DNA of 30,711 nucleotides from a virus: the IMG/VR virus record IMGVR_UViG_3300020446_000051, positions 1 to 30,711 of that record. The stretch is one strand, 5' to 3'. Both the position numbers and the translations under genes were made by a program. Below are positions 16,944-22,851 of this stretch, piece after piece. The stretch's first letter is position 1; every line of letters begins with the position of its first letter. The notes beneath the pieces were generated by a model, which was not told the origin of the DNA, searched no databases, and saw only the letters and a list, made by a program, of their open reading frames with translations.

Positions 16944-16972
16944 AATATAAGAAATTTTTAGGTAAATTGCAA
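16944..16972 (-). promoter_or_regulatory. Minus-strand sigma70-type promoter for the HTH/terS genes
   Basis: On the minus strand a -35 TTGCAA (16972-16967) is separated by 17 bases from a -10 TATATT (16949-16944). The start would lie near 16937, about 18 bases before the ATG at 16919. The promoter is divergent from the early promoter at 16990. A perfect palindrome ATATTT-G-AAATAT (16972-16984) lies between the two -35 boxes and could be an operator. Confidence 0.6.
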
Positions 16973-16989
16973 TATTTGAAATATATTAC

Positions 16990-17073
16990 TTGACATCTAT
17001 AGCACTTAATGCTACACATATATATAGGTCGCTAGTCGAGCGATCCGTCACTTACTAATTTTATTAACAACAC
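16990..17073 (+). promoter_or_regulatory. Early promoter cassette 1 (promoter, dyad operator, 5' hairpin, leader box)
   Basis: A -35 TTGACA (16990-16995) lies 17 bases before an extended -10, TG-C-TACACA (17013-17018). A dyad TAGCA-N5-TGCTA (17000-17014) fills the spacer. The predicted start is near 17025 and an inverted repeat GGTCGCT/AGCGATCC (17027-17033, 17039-17046) would fold at the very 5' end of the RNA. It is followed by CTTACTAATTTTATTAACAA (17051-17070) and the ATG at 17074. The same elements recur in the same order at 19359-19451. Confidence 0.65.
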
Positions 17074-17370
17074 ATGGAAACATTCACACCTAGCGAAATT
17101 CAGCAGCAAGCCAGTTTATGGTTTATGACTCATGCAGGTACTTATTCAAGATTACTCAATCGTACCAAGGCTGAAGGCAAAAGAGCATATGTAGTATTTT
17201 GCGATTTAATGCTTGGAGTTGATTACAGAGATGTTAAAGGCAAAGCAAACAAGGATGCATTTATCAATGCTTTTATGTCTAGCTCTACAGTATCTGCAAT
17301 TACTGCACAGCAACTAGTAGCAGGTTCTGTTGAATACAAAGAAACCGTTGACTCATACTTAGGAGAATAA
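17074..17370 (+). CDS. Early protein of unknown function, 98 residues
   Basis: First gene behind early promoter cassette 1. The protein starts METFTPSEIQQQASLWFMTH and is a mix of helices with no signal peptide or membrane segment; I do not recognise a family. There is no Shine-Dalgarno in front of the ATG; the conserved AT-rich leader box takes its place. Being promoter-proximal and probably the earliest and most strongly made product, it is a reasonable candidate for a host-takeover protein, but nothing in the sequence proves that. Confidence 0.7.
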   Translation: METFTPSEIQQQASLWFMTHAGTYSRLLNRTKAEGKRAYVVFCDLMLGVDYRDVKGKANKDAFINAFMSSSTVSAITAQQLVAGSVEYKETVDSYLGE

Positions 17371-17373
17371 ATT

Positions 17374-17544
17374 ATGAGATTTACGTTTATTTATTTGTTG
17401 GCAATGACAGCACTTATAGGATTTTTTGGAACATCTGCAAGTTTAAGAAAATCTACACAATATGATTGCGAAAAATTAGGCTCACAATCGCTCGCTTGTA
17501 AGCAACTACAAAAAACAAATTTAATTAATGAGGTTTTAAACTAA
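17374..17544 (+). CDS. Small membrane or secreted protein, 56 residues
   Basis: The frame begins MRFTFIYLLAMTALIGFFGT, one hydrophobic segment of about 17 residues near the N-terminus, followed by a polar tail with two cysteines. It could be a signal anchor or a cleaved signal peptide. An AGGAGA site lies seven bases upstream, within the end of the previous gene, and the stop overlaps the next start as TAATG. No family recognised. Confidence 0.65.
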   Translation: MRFTFIYLLAMTALIGFFGTSASLRKSTQYDCEKLGSQSLACKQLQKTNLINEVLN

Positions 17545-17714
17545 TGACTAAAGCAGAAGCAATTAAACAATTTAGATCGTTTTATAAATGGTGGGGTTAT
17601 CGCAGGGGCGATGTAATAGCCAAGCGTACAAAATGGAACGATTACACAGATGCCCTTTGCAAAGAGGGTTTAATCACACTTAAACAATATGAAAACTGGG
17701 GGCAACCATTCTAA
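17544..17714 (+). CDS. Small basic early protein, 56 residues
   Basis: A 56-residue protein with many aromatic and basic residues (FRSFYKWWGYRRGDVIAKRT, then WNDYTDALCKEGLITLKQYE). It is compact, with no membrane segment. Start and stop both overlap neighbouring genes as TAATG, so it is translationally coupled in the early operon. Function unknown; the aromatic/basic surface could bind nucleic acid. Confidence 0.65.
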   Translation: MTKAEAIKQFRSFYKWWGYRRGDVIAKRTKWNDYTDALCKEGLITLKQYENWGQPF

Positions 17715-18178
17715 TGACAACAATTACAGAACAAAAATTTACCTGCAACGTCAATTATCAATTTGACATCAGTTTAGATGACTTAAGATGTTTATTTTGC
17801 ACTATGGGTCAGGGTGCTAACTACTGGGCTACTGAAGTTACAGTAGGAAACATCATAGAAGAAGGAGATGAAGACGGCAATGTTTGGTATAAAGATGACC
17901 AAGACTATCAATTTGAAGGTTGCTGTGCATGGCTGATGGATTTAACTCTAGACAGTCCTATAACAGTAAAAGATATGGAAGAAGACACACATTTATTTAA
18001 AGTTCAAGATGTTTTAACCACCATAGAAAAAATTATTTGTGGTAAAACTGATTTAAATAAACATGATTGCTGTGAAATATTTGAAGCCTTTGCGACTAAC
18101 AACCTTGGTCTTATTGATGCTGGAATAGCAGATTCAATATTGCAGATTATGACCTATGACTCACTTGTATACGGATAA
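17714..18178 (+). CDS. Acidic early protein of unknown function, 154 residues
   Basis: A strongly acidic 154-residue protein with several cysteines (KFTCNVNYQFDISLDDLRCL, later CCAWLMDL and DCCEIFEAF). The first part resembles a beta-rich domain, the second is helical. No catalytic motif or known family is recognised. It is the largest gene of the first early operon. Small acidic early phage proteins sometimes mimic DNA or inhibit host enzymes, but here that is only a possibility. Confidence 0.68.
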   Translation: MTTITEQKFTCNVNYQFDISLDDLRCLFCTMGQGANYWATEVTVGNIIEEGDEDGNVWYKDDQDYQFEGCCAWLMDLTLDSPITVKDMEEDTHLFKVQDVLTTIEKIICGKTDLNKHDCCEIFEAFATNNLGLIDAGIADSILQIMTYDSLVYG

Positions 18179-18183
18179 AAATT

Positions 18184-18318
18184 ATGAACAGATCAAAACT
18201 ATACGAGTGGTTACTTGATAACGACTGCCCTTGGGATTTTGAAACTGACGAGGGCGAAGCTGACTTCTTAGGTACTTGCACTCTTGTATTTTCTGAAAAA
18301 CAAAAGGAGGACGAGTAA
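18184..18318 (+). CDS. Small acidic early protein, 44 residues
   Basis: Begins MNRSKLYEWLLDNDCPWDFE and continues with a run of Asp/Glu (TDEGEADFLG), ending in EKQKEDE. It has two cysteines and no membrane segment. The stop overlaps the next start as TAATG. Function unknown. Confidence 0.6.
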   Translation: MNRSKLYEWLLDNDCPWDFETDEGEADFLGTCTLVFSEKQKEDE

Positions 18319-18536
18319 TGGACAACAAACAATTTATTGAAGAAGTCTATGAGATTGCTTTTGGAGACAATGCAATCAATCGTAAATTTTCCCATGAGGA
18401 GGTAATAGAACAACTTAAAGAAATCAATAAAGATTCTGTTAAATGGGATCAAGTAAATGATTACGATAAGGAATTCTATGAACAACAATTGAGAGATGAA
18501 GCTGCTGATCACTTTGATCAATGTCCGCAAAGTTAG
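18318..18536 (+). CDS. Acidic helical early protein, 72 residues
   Basis: Last gene of the first early operon, with an AGGAGG ribosome site inside the previous gene. The protein is helical and acidic (FSHEEVIEQLKEINKD, then YDKEFYEQQLRDEAADHFDQ). No family recognised. Its TAG stop codon lies in the left arm of the terminator hairpin. Confidence 0.65.
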   Translation: MDNKQFIEEVYEIAFGDNAINRKFSHEEVIEQLKEINKDSVKWDQVNDYDKEFYEQQLRDEAADHFDQCPQS

Positions 18537-18560
18537 AGGGTGTAACAACCCTCTTTTTTT
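18535..18560 (+). terminator. Strong intrinsic terminator of early operon 1
   Basis: Perfect seven-base stem AGAGGGT (18535-18541) with ACCCTCT (18548-18554), six-base loop, followed by seven T residues. It overlaps the stop codon of the last operon gene and directly precedes the regulator promoter, insulating the two units. Confidence 0.88.
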
Positions 18561-18561
18561 A

Positions 18562-18596
18562 TTGCATTAACGTTGCATTTATGACAATATAGAACT
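18562..18596 (+). promoter_or_regulatory. Regulator promoter with two TTGCATT repeats
   Basis: A -35 TTGCAT (18562-18567), 17-base spacer and -10 CAATAT (18585-18590) place the start of transcription at about 18597, the A of the regulator ATG, so the mRNA is probably leaderless. Two direct copies of TTGCATT (18562-18568 and 18573-18579), 11 bases apart, cover the -35 and spacer and are good autoregulatory operator candidates. Confidence 0.6.
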
Positions 18597-18815
18597 ATGG
18601 AACAAACTGCAAAAACACCAGTACAATTAGCCATTGCTTCGTTTGGTGGTGTCCGAGCATTAGCTAGAGCTATTCATCGTGACCCTGCATCTGTATCTAA
18701 ATGGCAAAAAGGAGATGGCACTATACCTACATCTATTCAACGTAAACTGCTTGAAACAGCATGGGATAGAGGTATACAGCTATCAGCCCATGAACTTATT
18801 TTTGGTAGAGAATGA
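18597..18815 (+). CDS. Small helix-turn-helix regulator (Cro/YdaS-like)
   Basis: A 72-residue protein consisting almost wholly of one helix-turn-helix domain: LAIASFGGVRALARAIHRDP, then ASVSKWQKG and a C-terminal helix with IPTSIQRKLLETA and LSAHELIFG. This matches small Cro/YdaS-like phage regulators that bind as dimers to short dyads. It has its own promoter between the two early operons, whose promoters share a dyad operator, so it is the natural candidate for the repressor or switch protein acting on both. Its promoter carries direct TTGCATT repeats, suggesting autoregulation. No Shine-Dalgarno and almost no leader are present, as for lambda cI made from PRM. Confidence 0.8.
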   Translation: MEQTAKTPVQLAIASFGGVRALARAIHRDPASVSKWQKGDGTIPTSIQRKLLETAWDRGIQLSAHELIFGRE

Positions 18816-19189
18816 ATCAAAAAAAATTAGAAAAATTACAAAAATTGTATGCATTGGCAGCAAACAATCCAAATAAAAATGAAGCAATAGTAGCTGCACA
18901 TAAATTTATAAATGCAATTAAAAAAGATGGATTACACGTTACGTTGTCAGAACGCCCTCAACCAACGCAACAACAAATTGATCAAGCATTACAAGCAAAC
19001 TATCAGAAAGGCTTTACAGAGGGCAGCCAACACGCATATGACCAAGGTTATCAGGCAGGGTATGAAAAAGGGATTGAAAGTATTGGTTTAGCTAACCAAA
19101 ATCAACCAACAAGAGAATATATACCACACACAACAGCTAGTTTGTATATAAATAATAGTTCTAGCTCTTCTACTATACGAGTAGGATAA
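18812..19189 (+). CDS. DUF2786-like protein with Tyr/Gly repeats
   Basis: A 125-residue protein whose first 40 residues (KLEKLQKLYALAANNPNKNE followed by AIVAAHKFINA) look like the short DUF2786 helical domain. The middle has a repeat-like YxxGFxxG / YDQGYQAGYEKG pattern, and the C-terminus is Ser-rich and probably disordered. ATG overlaps the regulator stop as ATGA, so the two are co-translated and it may act with the regulator. DUF2786 proteins have no established activity that I know of. Confidence 0.65.
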   Translation: MNQKKLEKLQKLYALAANNPNKNEAIVAAHKFINAIKKDGLHVTLSERPQPTQQQIDQALQANYQKGFTEGSQHAYDQGYQAGYEKGIESIGLANQNQPTREYIPHTTASLYINNSSSSSTIRVG

Positions 19190-19350
19190 TGAATTGTTAT
19201 TGGTGTAATGAACAATTGGTTGTTGGAGGTGATGTTGATATTGACGAGGGAATGATTGGTTACCCTGACTTCTCAGTATTGACCAATGCATCATGCCCAG
19301 TATGCAAGACAGAAGTAGAAATCTGGAAAAGAAGAGATGCCTTCGATTAA
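19189..19350 (+). CDS. Small zinc-ribbon protein, 53 residues
   Basis: The frame begins MNCYWCNEQLVVGGDVDIDE and has a second pair in ASCPVCKTEVEIW, giving CxxC (C3, C6) and CxxC near residues 42-45, the arrangement of a single zinc ribbon. The start overlaps the previous stop as TAATG. It probably binds zinc and nucleic acid or protein. The partner is unknown. It is the last gene of the regulator transcript. Confidence 0.7.
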   Translation: MNCYWCNEQLVVGGDVDIDEGMIGYPDFSVLTNASCPVCKTEVEIWKRRDAFD

Positions 19351-19358
19351 TTGATTAT

Positions 19359-19451
19359 TTGCCATATGTTGCATTATGTGCTACACTGGTTTACGAGCAG
19401 ATAACTGCTCAAATTTGATCCCTTACAAATTTTTATTTACAAAATCAAATC
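19359..19451 (+). promoter_or_regulatory. Early promoter cassette 2 (promoter, dyad operator, 5' hairpin, leader box)
   Basis: A -35 TTGCCA (19359-19364), 17-base spacer and extended -10 TG-C-TACACT (19382-19387). The dyad TTGCA-N5-TGCTA (19369-19383) sits in exactly the same register as in cassette 1. A perfect hairpin GAGCAG-ATAA-CTGCTC (19395-19410) begins at the predicted +1. It is followed by GATCC (19417-19421) and an AT-rich leader box (19422-19442) nearly identical to that of cassette 1, then the ATG at 19452. No Shine-Dalgarno is present. Confidence 0.65.
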
Positions 19452-19880
19452 ATGAAAGCAGGTCACTATTACGCATGGGCTAAAAAGTCTTTTGCAATCC
19501 TTGATAAGTTTCATACAAGAATGTATGAGCTATGGGAAGGTTCAAACGAAACCGAGCATTGGGATGATGATCTCAATTGTAGACATCACGATTTAGAAAG
19601 AGCATTGGAAGATGACAACTATGATCGTACTGGCTATTGGAGACAAGGCTATTTCTATAGGCTTGAAGCAACAGACAGTTCTATAAAAGCTTGTGATCCA
19701 CACATTAAAAAATTACAGGCTGAAATAAAAGAGTTGCAAAGACAGGTCAAGCAAACCAAAGCTAGAAAGGAAAGTCTTAAAAAGCATAGACTTGAGATGA
19801 TTAAAGACTTTGACATGGATTACAAAACCATTGAGCAAAGGTTAAAAACTACATATCCAGAATATGCGGAGGGTGCATGA
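19452..19880 (+). CDS. Coiled-coil early protein, 142 residues
   Basis: First gene of the replication/recombination operon. The N-terminal 75 residues are rich in aromatic and acidic residues (MKAGHYYAWAKKSFAILDKF, then HDLERALEDDNYDRTGYW). The C-terminal part is a charged coiled coil (IKKLQAEIKELQRQVKQTKA). No family recognised. Like the other promoter-proximal genes it lacks a Shine-Dalgarno and depends on the leader box. Confidence 0.68.
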   Translation: MKAGHYYAWAKKSFAILDKFHTRMYELWEGSNETEHWDDDLNCRHHDLERALEDDNYDRTGYWRQGYFYRLEATDSSIKACDPHIKKLQAEIKELQRQVKQTKARKESLKKHRLEMIKDFDMDYKTIEQRLKTTYPEYAEGA

Positions 19881-20023
19881 CAGATACCCAGAAACTTAAA
19901 AGGTTGGCCTTCTTGGCTAACCTTTCTTATTCCGATCACACTTCCGAGGATTGGGAAGAAGAACTCAGACTCGAATGTGAATTACAAGACCACCCTCAGT
20001 ACAAATCCTATTTAGACCAATGA
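19877..20023 (+). CDS. Small acidic protein, 48 residues
   Basis: Begins MTDTQKLKRLAFLANLSYSD and continues with an acidic stretch (DWEEELRLECELQDHP). The start overlaps the previous stop as ATGA and the stop overlaps the next start. Small, soluble and unknown; position suggests an accessory replication role at most. Confidence 0.6.
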   Translation: MTDTQKLKRLAFLANLSYSDHTSEDWEEELRLECELQDHPQYKSYLDQ

Positions 20024-20184
20024 AAAACTTAAAAGAAATTTTAGCTAGTGAAGACCGCAACACAATTCAAGAGATTGTTTATTGGACTTGTGTTGAACAC
20101 GGTTTAGTAGAAACTACAGACATTCCAGATTTTAACTCAGTTGAATTTGATCTTTCAGTAACTATAAAGGAGTTACAAAAATGA
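20020..20184 (+). CDS. Small acidic protein, 54 residues
   Basis: Begins MKNLKEILASEDRNTIQEIV and contains YWTCVEHGLVETTDIPDF. Predicted as two helices and a short strand, with no motif known to me. It overlaps the previous and next genes by four bases each, so it is part of a tightly coupled operon. Confidence 0.6.
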   Translation: MKNLKEILASEDRNTIQEIVYWTCVEHGLVETTDIPDFNSVEFDLSVTIKELQK

Positions 20185-20447
20185 GAAAGCATACAATCAC
20201 CGTCTACACCAATGACGAGTATTCTCTTTACGACATATTGCAAGAGGTTAGATCTGAAATAGACCGCAAGGTTTTTGATAGAGATAACATTAGACAACGC
20301 AAATTTAGTGGTACATGGAAGGAGGAGGTAACATCTTCTTCCCCACTTGCAGACCGTTACGGTTACAGATACGAAACCGTAGCTAAATGGGAATCTAATG
20401 TAGTTCCTGATGCAGAATTTATACGATTTCAAAAGGAGAAAAATTAA
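20181..20447 (+). CDS. Early protein of unknown function, 88 residues
   Basis: Begins MRKHTITVYTNDEYSLYDIL, followed by a helix (QEVRSEIDRKVFDRDN) and a Tyr/Arg-rich second half (RYGYRYETVAKW). A small alpha/beta protein without a recognised family. AAAGGAG ribosome site seven bases before the ATG; it directly precedes the exonuclease gene. Confidence 0.65.
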   Translation: MRKHTITVYTNDEYSLYDILQEVRSEIDRKVFDRDNIRQRKFSGTWKEEVTSSSPLADRYGYRYETVAKWESNVVPDAEFIRFQKEKN

Positions 20448-21397
20448 TGACTAACACAAAATCGTACCCAATTACAGACAAGCAATCATGGCTAGAGAAC
20501 AGATTGTTAGATGTCACCTCCACTGAGGTATCAGCATTGTTTAATCTCAACCCATACCAGACTGAGTTTGAACTGTACCACCAGAAAAAAGATAAAGTGG
20601 TAGTTAACATCGATGACAACGAACGAATGGCATGGGGTCGCAGACTTGAAGATTCTATTGCTTTAGAATTTGCAGACCGCAACAAGTTTAAGGTTGAGCA
20701 ATTTGATGTTTATATGCGTAATCCAAATACACGCATGGGATCATCTTTCGATTACAAAATTGTAAGTGAAGAAGAACCTATGATTCTTGAGATAAAAAAT
20801 GTGGATGCATTGGCATATCGCAAGAACTGGATTGAACATGACGAAGACAACATTGAACCACCAGAACATATTGCTTTACAGCTACAACATCAGTTAGAAA
20901 TTACTGGTTACAACGTGGGTTACATAGTTGCCTTAGTTGGTGGTAACACTATGAAGGTAGTTAAGAGTAAAAGAGATCCAGAGATTGGCAAACTTTTAAC
21001 AGAAAAAGTTAAAAATTTTTGGGAGAAAATACAATCTGGTACAGAACCAAACCCTGACTACACCAAAGACGCACAATACATAATGAAAAATTTATGTAAC
21101 CAAGCAGACGCAAGTTTAATTCTTAATGCTGATGAGGATATGGATAAGTTGATTGATGAATACAATTTAGTTAACAAAGAATATAAATCTTTAGAAAAAA
21201 CAAGAGATGCAATCAAAGCACAAATTTTAGATATGAGTCAAAATGCATCAAAGATTATTTCCGTAAATGGAACAATCAGTTGCGGTATGTCTAAACCAAA
21301 TAAAGGCAAACTGATAACTCAAGACATGGTTGGCACATACCAGAATCCACGCAAAGGATACAGAATGTTCCGTTTCAATTCACCTAAAGGAGTTTAA
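20447..21397 (+). CDS. YqaJ-type phage recombination exonuclease
   Basis: A 316-residue PD-(D/E)XK exonuclease. The conserved YqaJ features are present: a start region TSTEVSALFNLNPYQT, a helix WGRRLEDSIALEF (E69), the catalytic aspartate D102 in SSFDYKI, and E115-x-K117 in ILEIKN. A Gln-rich motif follows (ALQLQHQLEITG, residues about 143-154). The C-terminal 90 residues form a coiled coil (EYNLVNKEYKSLEKTRDAIK) common in this family. It digests one strand of double-stranded ends to give single strands for the RecT annealase encoded next. The gene has a clean AAGGAGA ribosome site. Confidence 0.9.
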   Translation: MTNTKSYPITDKQSWLENRLLDVTSTEVSALFNLNPYQTEFELYHQKKDKVVVNIDDNERMAWGRRLEDSIALEFADRNKFKVEQFDVYMRNPNTRMGSSFDYKIVSEEEPMILEIKNVDALAYRKNWIEHDEDNIEPPEHIALQLQHQLEITGYNVGYIVALVGGNTMKVVKSKRDPEIGKLLTEKVKNFWEKIQSGTEPNPDYTKDAQYIMKNLCNQADASLILNADEDMDKLIDEYNLVNKEYKSLEKTRDAIKAQILDMSQNASKIISVNGTISCGMSKPNKGKLITQDMVGTYQNPRKGYRMFRFNSPKGV

Positions 21398-21400
21398 CTA

Positions 21401-22198
21401 ATGACACAATCAATTTCACCACTAGTGCAAATGCAAGGAACACTAGAAAAAATGGCAGACAAATTTAAAGAAGCCTTGCCATCAACAATGGACGAATGGA
21501 AGTTTATTAGTGTTGCTAAGTTAACCCTAAACCAAAATCCAAAATTACTTCAGGCAGACAGAAATAGTCTAATGCAAACCTTTATGAAGGCTGCACAAGA
21601 TGGTTTGTATTTGGATGGTAAAGAAGCAGCAGCAGTTCAGTATGGGCAATCAGTTCAATACATTCCTATGGTCGAAGGAGTCATTAAGGTTTTGCACAAT
21701 AGCGGATTAATAAAAACAATTTCTGCTGAAGTTGTATACGAAAATGATTTGTTTGATTACGAATTAGGTAGCAAACCACATATTACACACAAACCTTGTA
21801 TTACTGGTGACCGTGGCAAACCTGTATGTGTTTATGCAATTGCAGTAACAATTAATAAAGGCGAATACTACGAGGTCATGTCGATGTCAGATATAGATAA
21901 ATGCCGACAAGTATCTAAAGCTAGTTCATCTCCTCATAGCCCTTGGTCTAAATGGTTTGATCAGATGGCAAAAAAAACTGTCATTCATCGTATTGCAAAA
22001 CGACTACCAAAAAATGATGCGATTAATTCTGTTGTAAGAATTGAGGACGAAGGCATGGTAAACGTAACACCTGATTCTAATCAATCAACAGAACCAAAAG
22101 ATTCTTTATCAAGGTTAAGAGAATCAATTGGTATGGATGATGCAAGTGCAGAACAGGCCAAGGAAGAAGTTTTAAATAACTATCGCAAGGAGGAGTAA
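21401..22198 (+). CDS. recT: RecT-family single-strand annealing protein
   Basis: A 265-residue protein with the RecT pattern throughout: LTLNQNPKLLQADRNSLMQT, then MKAAQDGLYLDGKEAAAV, YIPMVEGVIKVLHNSG, ISAEVVYENDLFDY, and SPWSKWFDQMAKKTVIHRIA. It binds single-stranded DNA produced by the upstream exonuclease and anneals complementary strands during phage recombination and possibly concatemer formation. Exonuclease and annealase adjacent in one operon is the usual pairing. AAAGGAG ribosome site; the stop overlaps the next start as TAATG. Confidence 0.92.
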   Translation: MTQSISPLVQMQGTLEKMADKFKEALPSTMDEWKFISVAKLTLNQNPKLLQADRNSLMQTFMKAAQDGLYLDGKEAAAVQYGQSVQYIPMVEGVIKVLHNSGLIKTISAEVVYENDLFDYELGSKPHITHKPCITGDRGKPVCVYAIAVTINKGEYYEVMSMSDIDKCRQVSKASSSPHSPWSKWFDQMAKKTVIHRIAKRLPKNDAINSVVRIEDEGMVNVTPDSNQSTEPKDSLSRLRESIGMDDASAEQAKEEVLNNYRKEE

Positions 22199-22851
22199 TG
22201 CATTTTTACTCCTTCAATATTGGCGATTACATGAGCCACACTATGCATTTAAGTCCAATGGAAGACTTAGCATATCGTAGGTGCATGGACATTTATTACT
22301 TGCATGAGAAACCATTGCCAGAAAACGTAAAAGATGTGGCTCGTCTAATTAGAATGATGGATCACACACATCAAGTGCAAATTGTTTTAGAAGAATATTT
22401 TACTTTACAGTTAGGCAAAGGGTGGATAAATCCAAGGGCTGACGAAGAAATAGAAAAGTATCAAAGCAAGGTACAGTCAGCGATTAGAGCAGGTAAAGCA
22501 TCTGCTCTTGCTAGGTCTAACGCACGTTCAACAACGGTTCAACCAAACAATAAACAAGAAACATTAAACAATAAACAAGAAACAAATAATAAGACGCTAA
22601 AGCGTCCACGTAATGTAAGTAAAAAAACATGGGATGATTTCTTAGTTCATAGAAAAAACAAAAAAGCACCATTAACAGAAACTGCTTTAAAAGGTATAAA
22701 GAATGAAGTTAAGAAAACTTCTATTAGTTTGGAGGATGCATTGGTTATGTGCCAAGCACGAGGATGGCAAAGTTTTAAATCCGATTGGATTTCTAAGGAA
22801 CAAAAGTCATTTGCTACTACTAACTACGGTGAGGGGGTACAAAAAATATGA
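22198..22851 (+). CDS. DUF1376-type replication protein
   Basis: A 217-residue protein. The first 80 residues (MHFYSFNIGDYMSHTMHLSP, then MEDLAYRRCMDIYYLHEKPL) match the DUF1376 winged-helix domain that precedes DnaC-like loaders in many phages and is thought to act as replication initiator. A low-complexity linker (residues about 115-140) contains the repeat NNKQET-L-NNKQET, and a C-terminal helical domain follows. The linker DNA holds two iteron-like repeats and a palindrome. This recalls lambda O, where the origin lies inside the initiator gene. Overlaps recT and the loader gene. Confidence 0.85.
   Translation: MHFYSFNIGDYMSHTMHLSPMEDLAYRRCMDIYYLHEKPLPENVKDVARLIRMMDHTHQVQIVLEEYFTLQLGKGWINPRADEEIEKYQSKVQSAIRAGKASALARSNARSTTVQPNNKQETLNNKQETNNKTLKRPRNVSKKTWDDFLVHRKNKKAPLTETALKGIKNEVKKTSISLEDALVMCQARGWQSFKSDWISKEQKSFATTNYGEGVQKI
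22545..22606. repeat. Iteron-like direct repeats and palindrome, candidate replication origin
   Basis: Two perfect copies of AAACAATAAACAAGAAACA occupy 22545-22563 and 22566-22584, with a 21-base period that is two turns of DNA. AT-rich sequence and the perfect inverted repeat GACGCT-AA-AGCGTC (22593-22606) follow at once. The repeats lie in the middle of the probable initiator gene. The origin role is inference by analogy with lambdoid phages. Confidence 0.4.

Noticed and set aside
16920-17073. Possible tRNA or other structured RNA in the largest gap
   Set aside because: The inverted repeats are promoter and leader elements; no cloverleaf or T-loop sequence is present. No tRNA or CRISPR array was seen anywhere in the window.
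18147-18548. Long minus-strand frame opposite the early genes
   Set aside because: Composition is an antisense shadow of acidic genes, it crosses the terminator, and it has no ribosome site.
20356-20368. GTTACGGTTACAG, a near match to the late motif
   Set aside because: It lies in the middle of a coding region (codons for R-Y-G-Y-R) without a nearby -10 or gene start, so it is probably chance.
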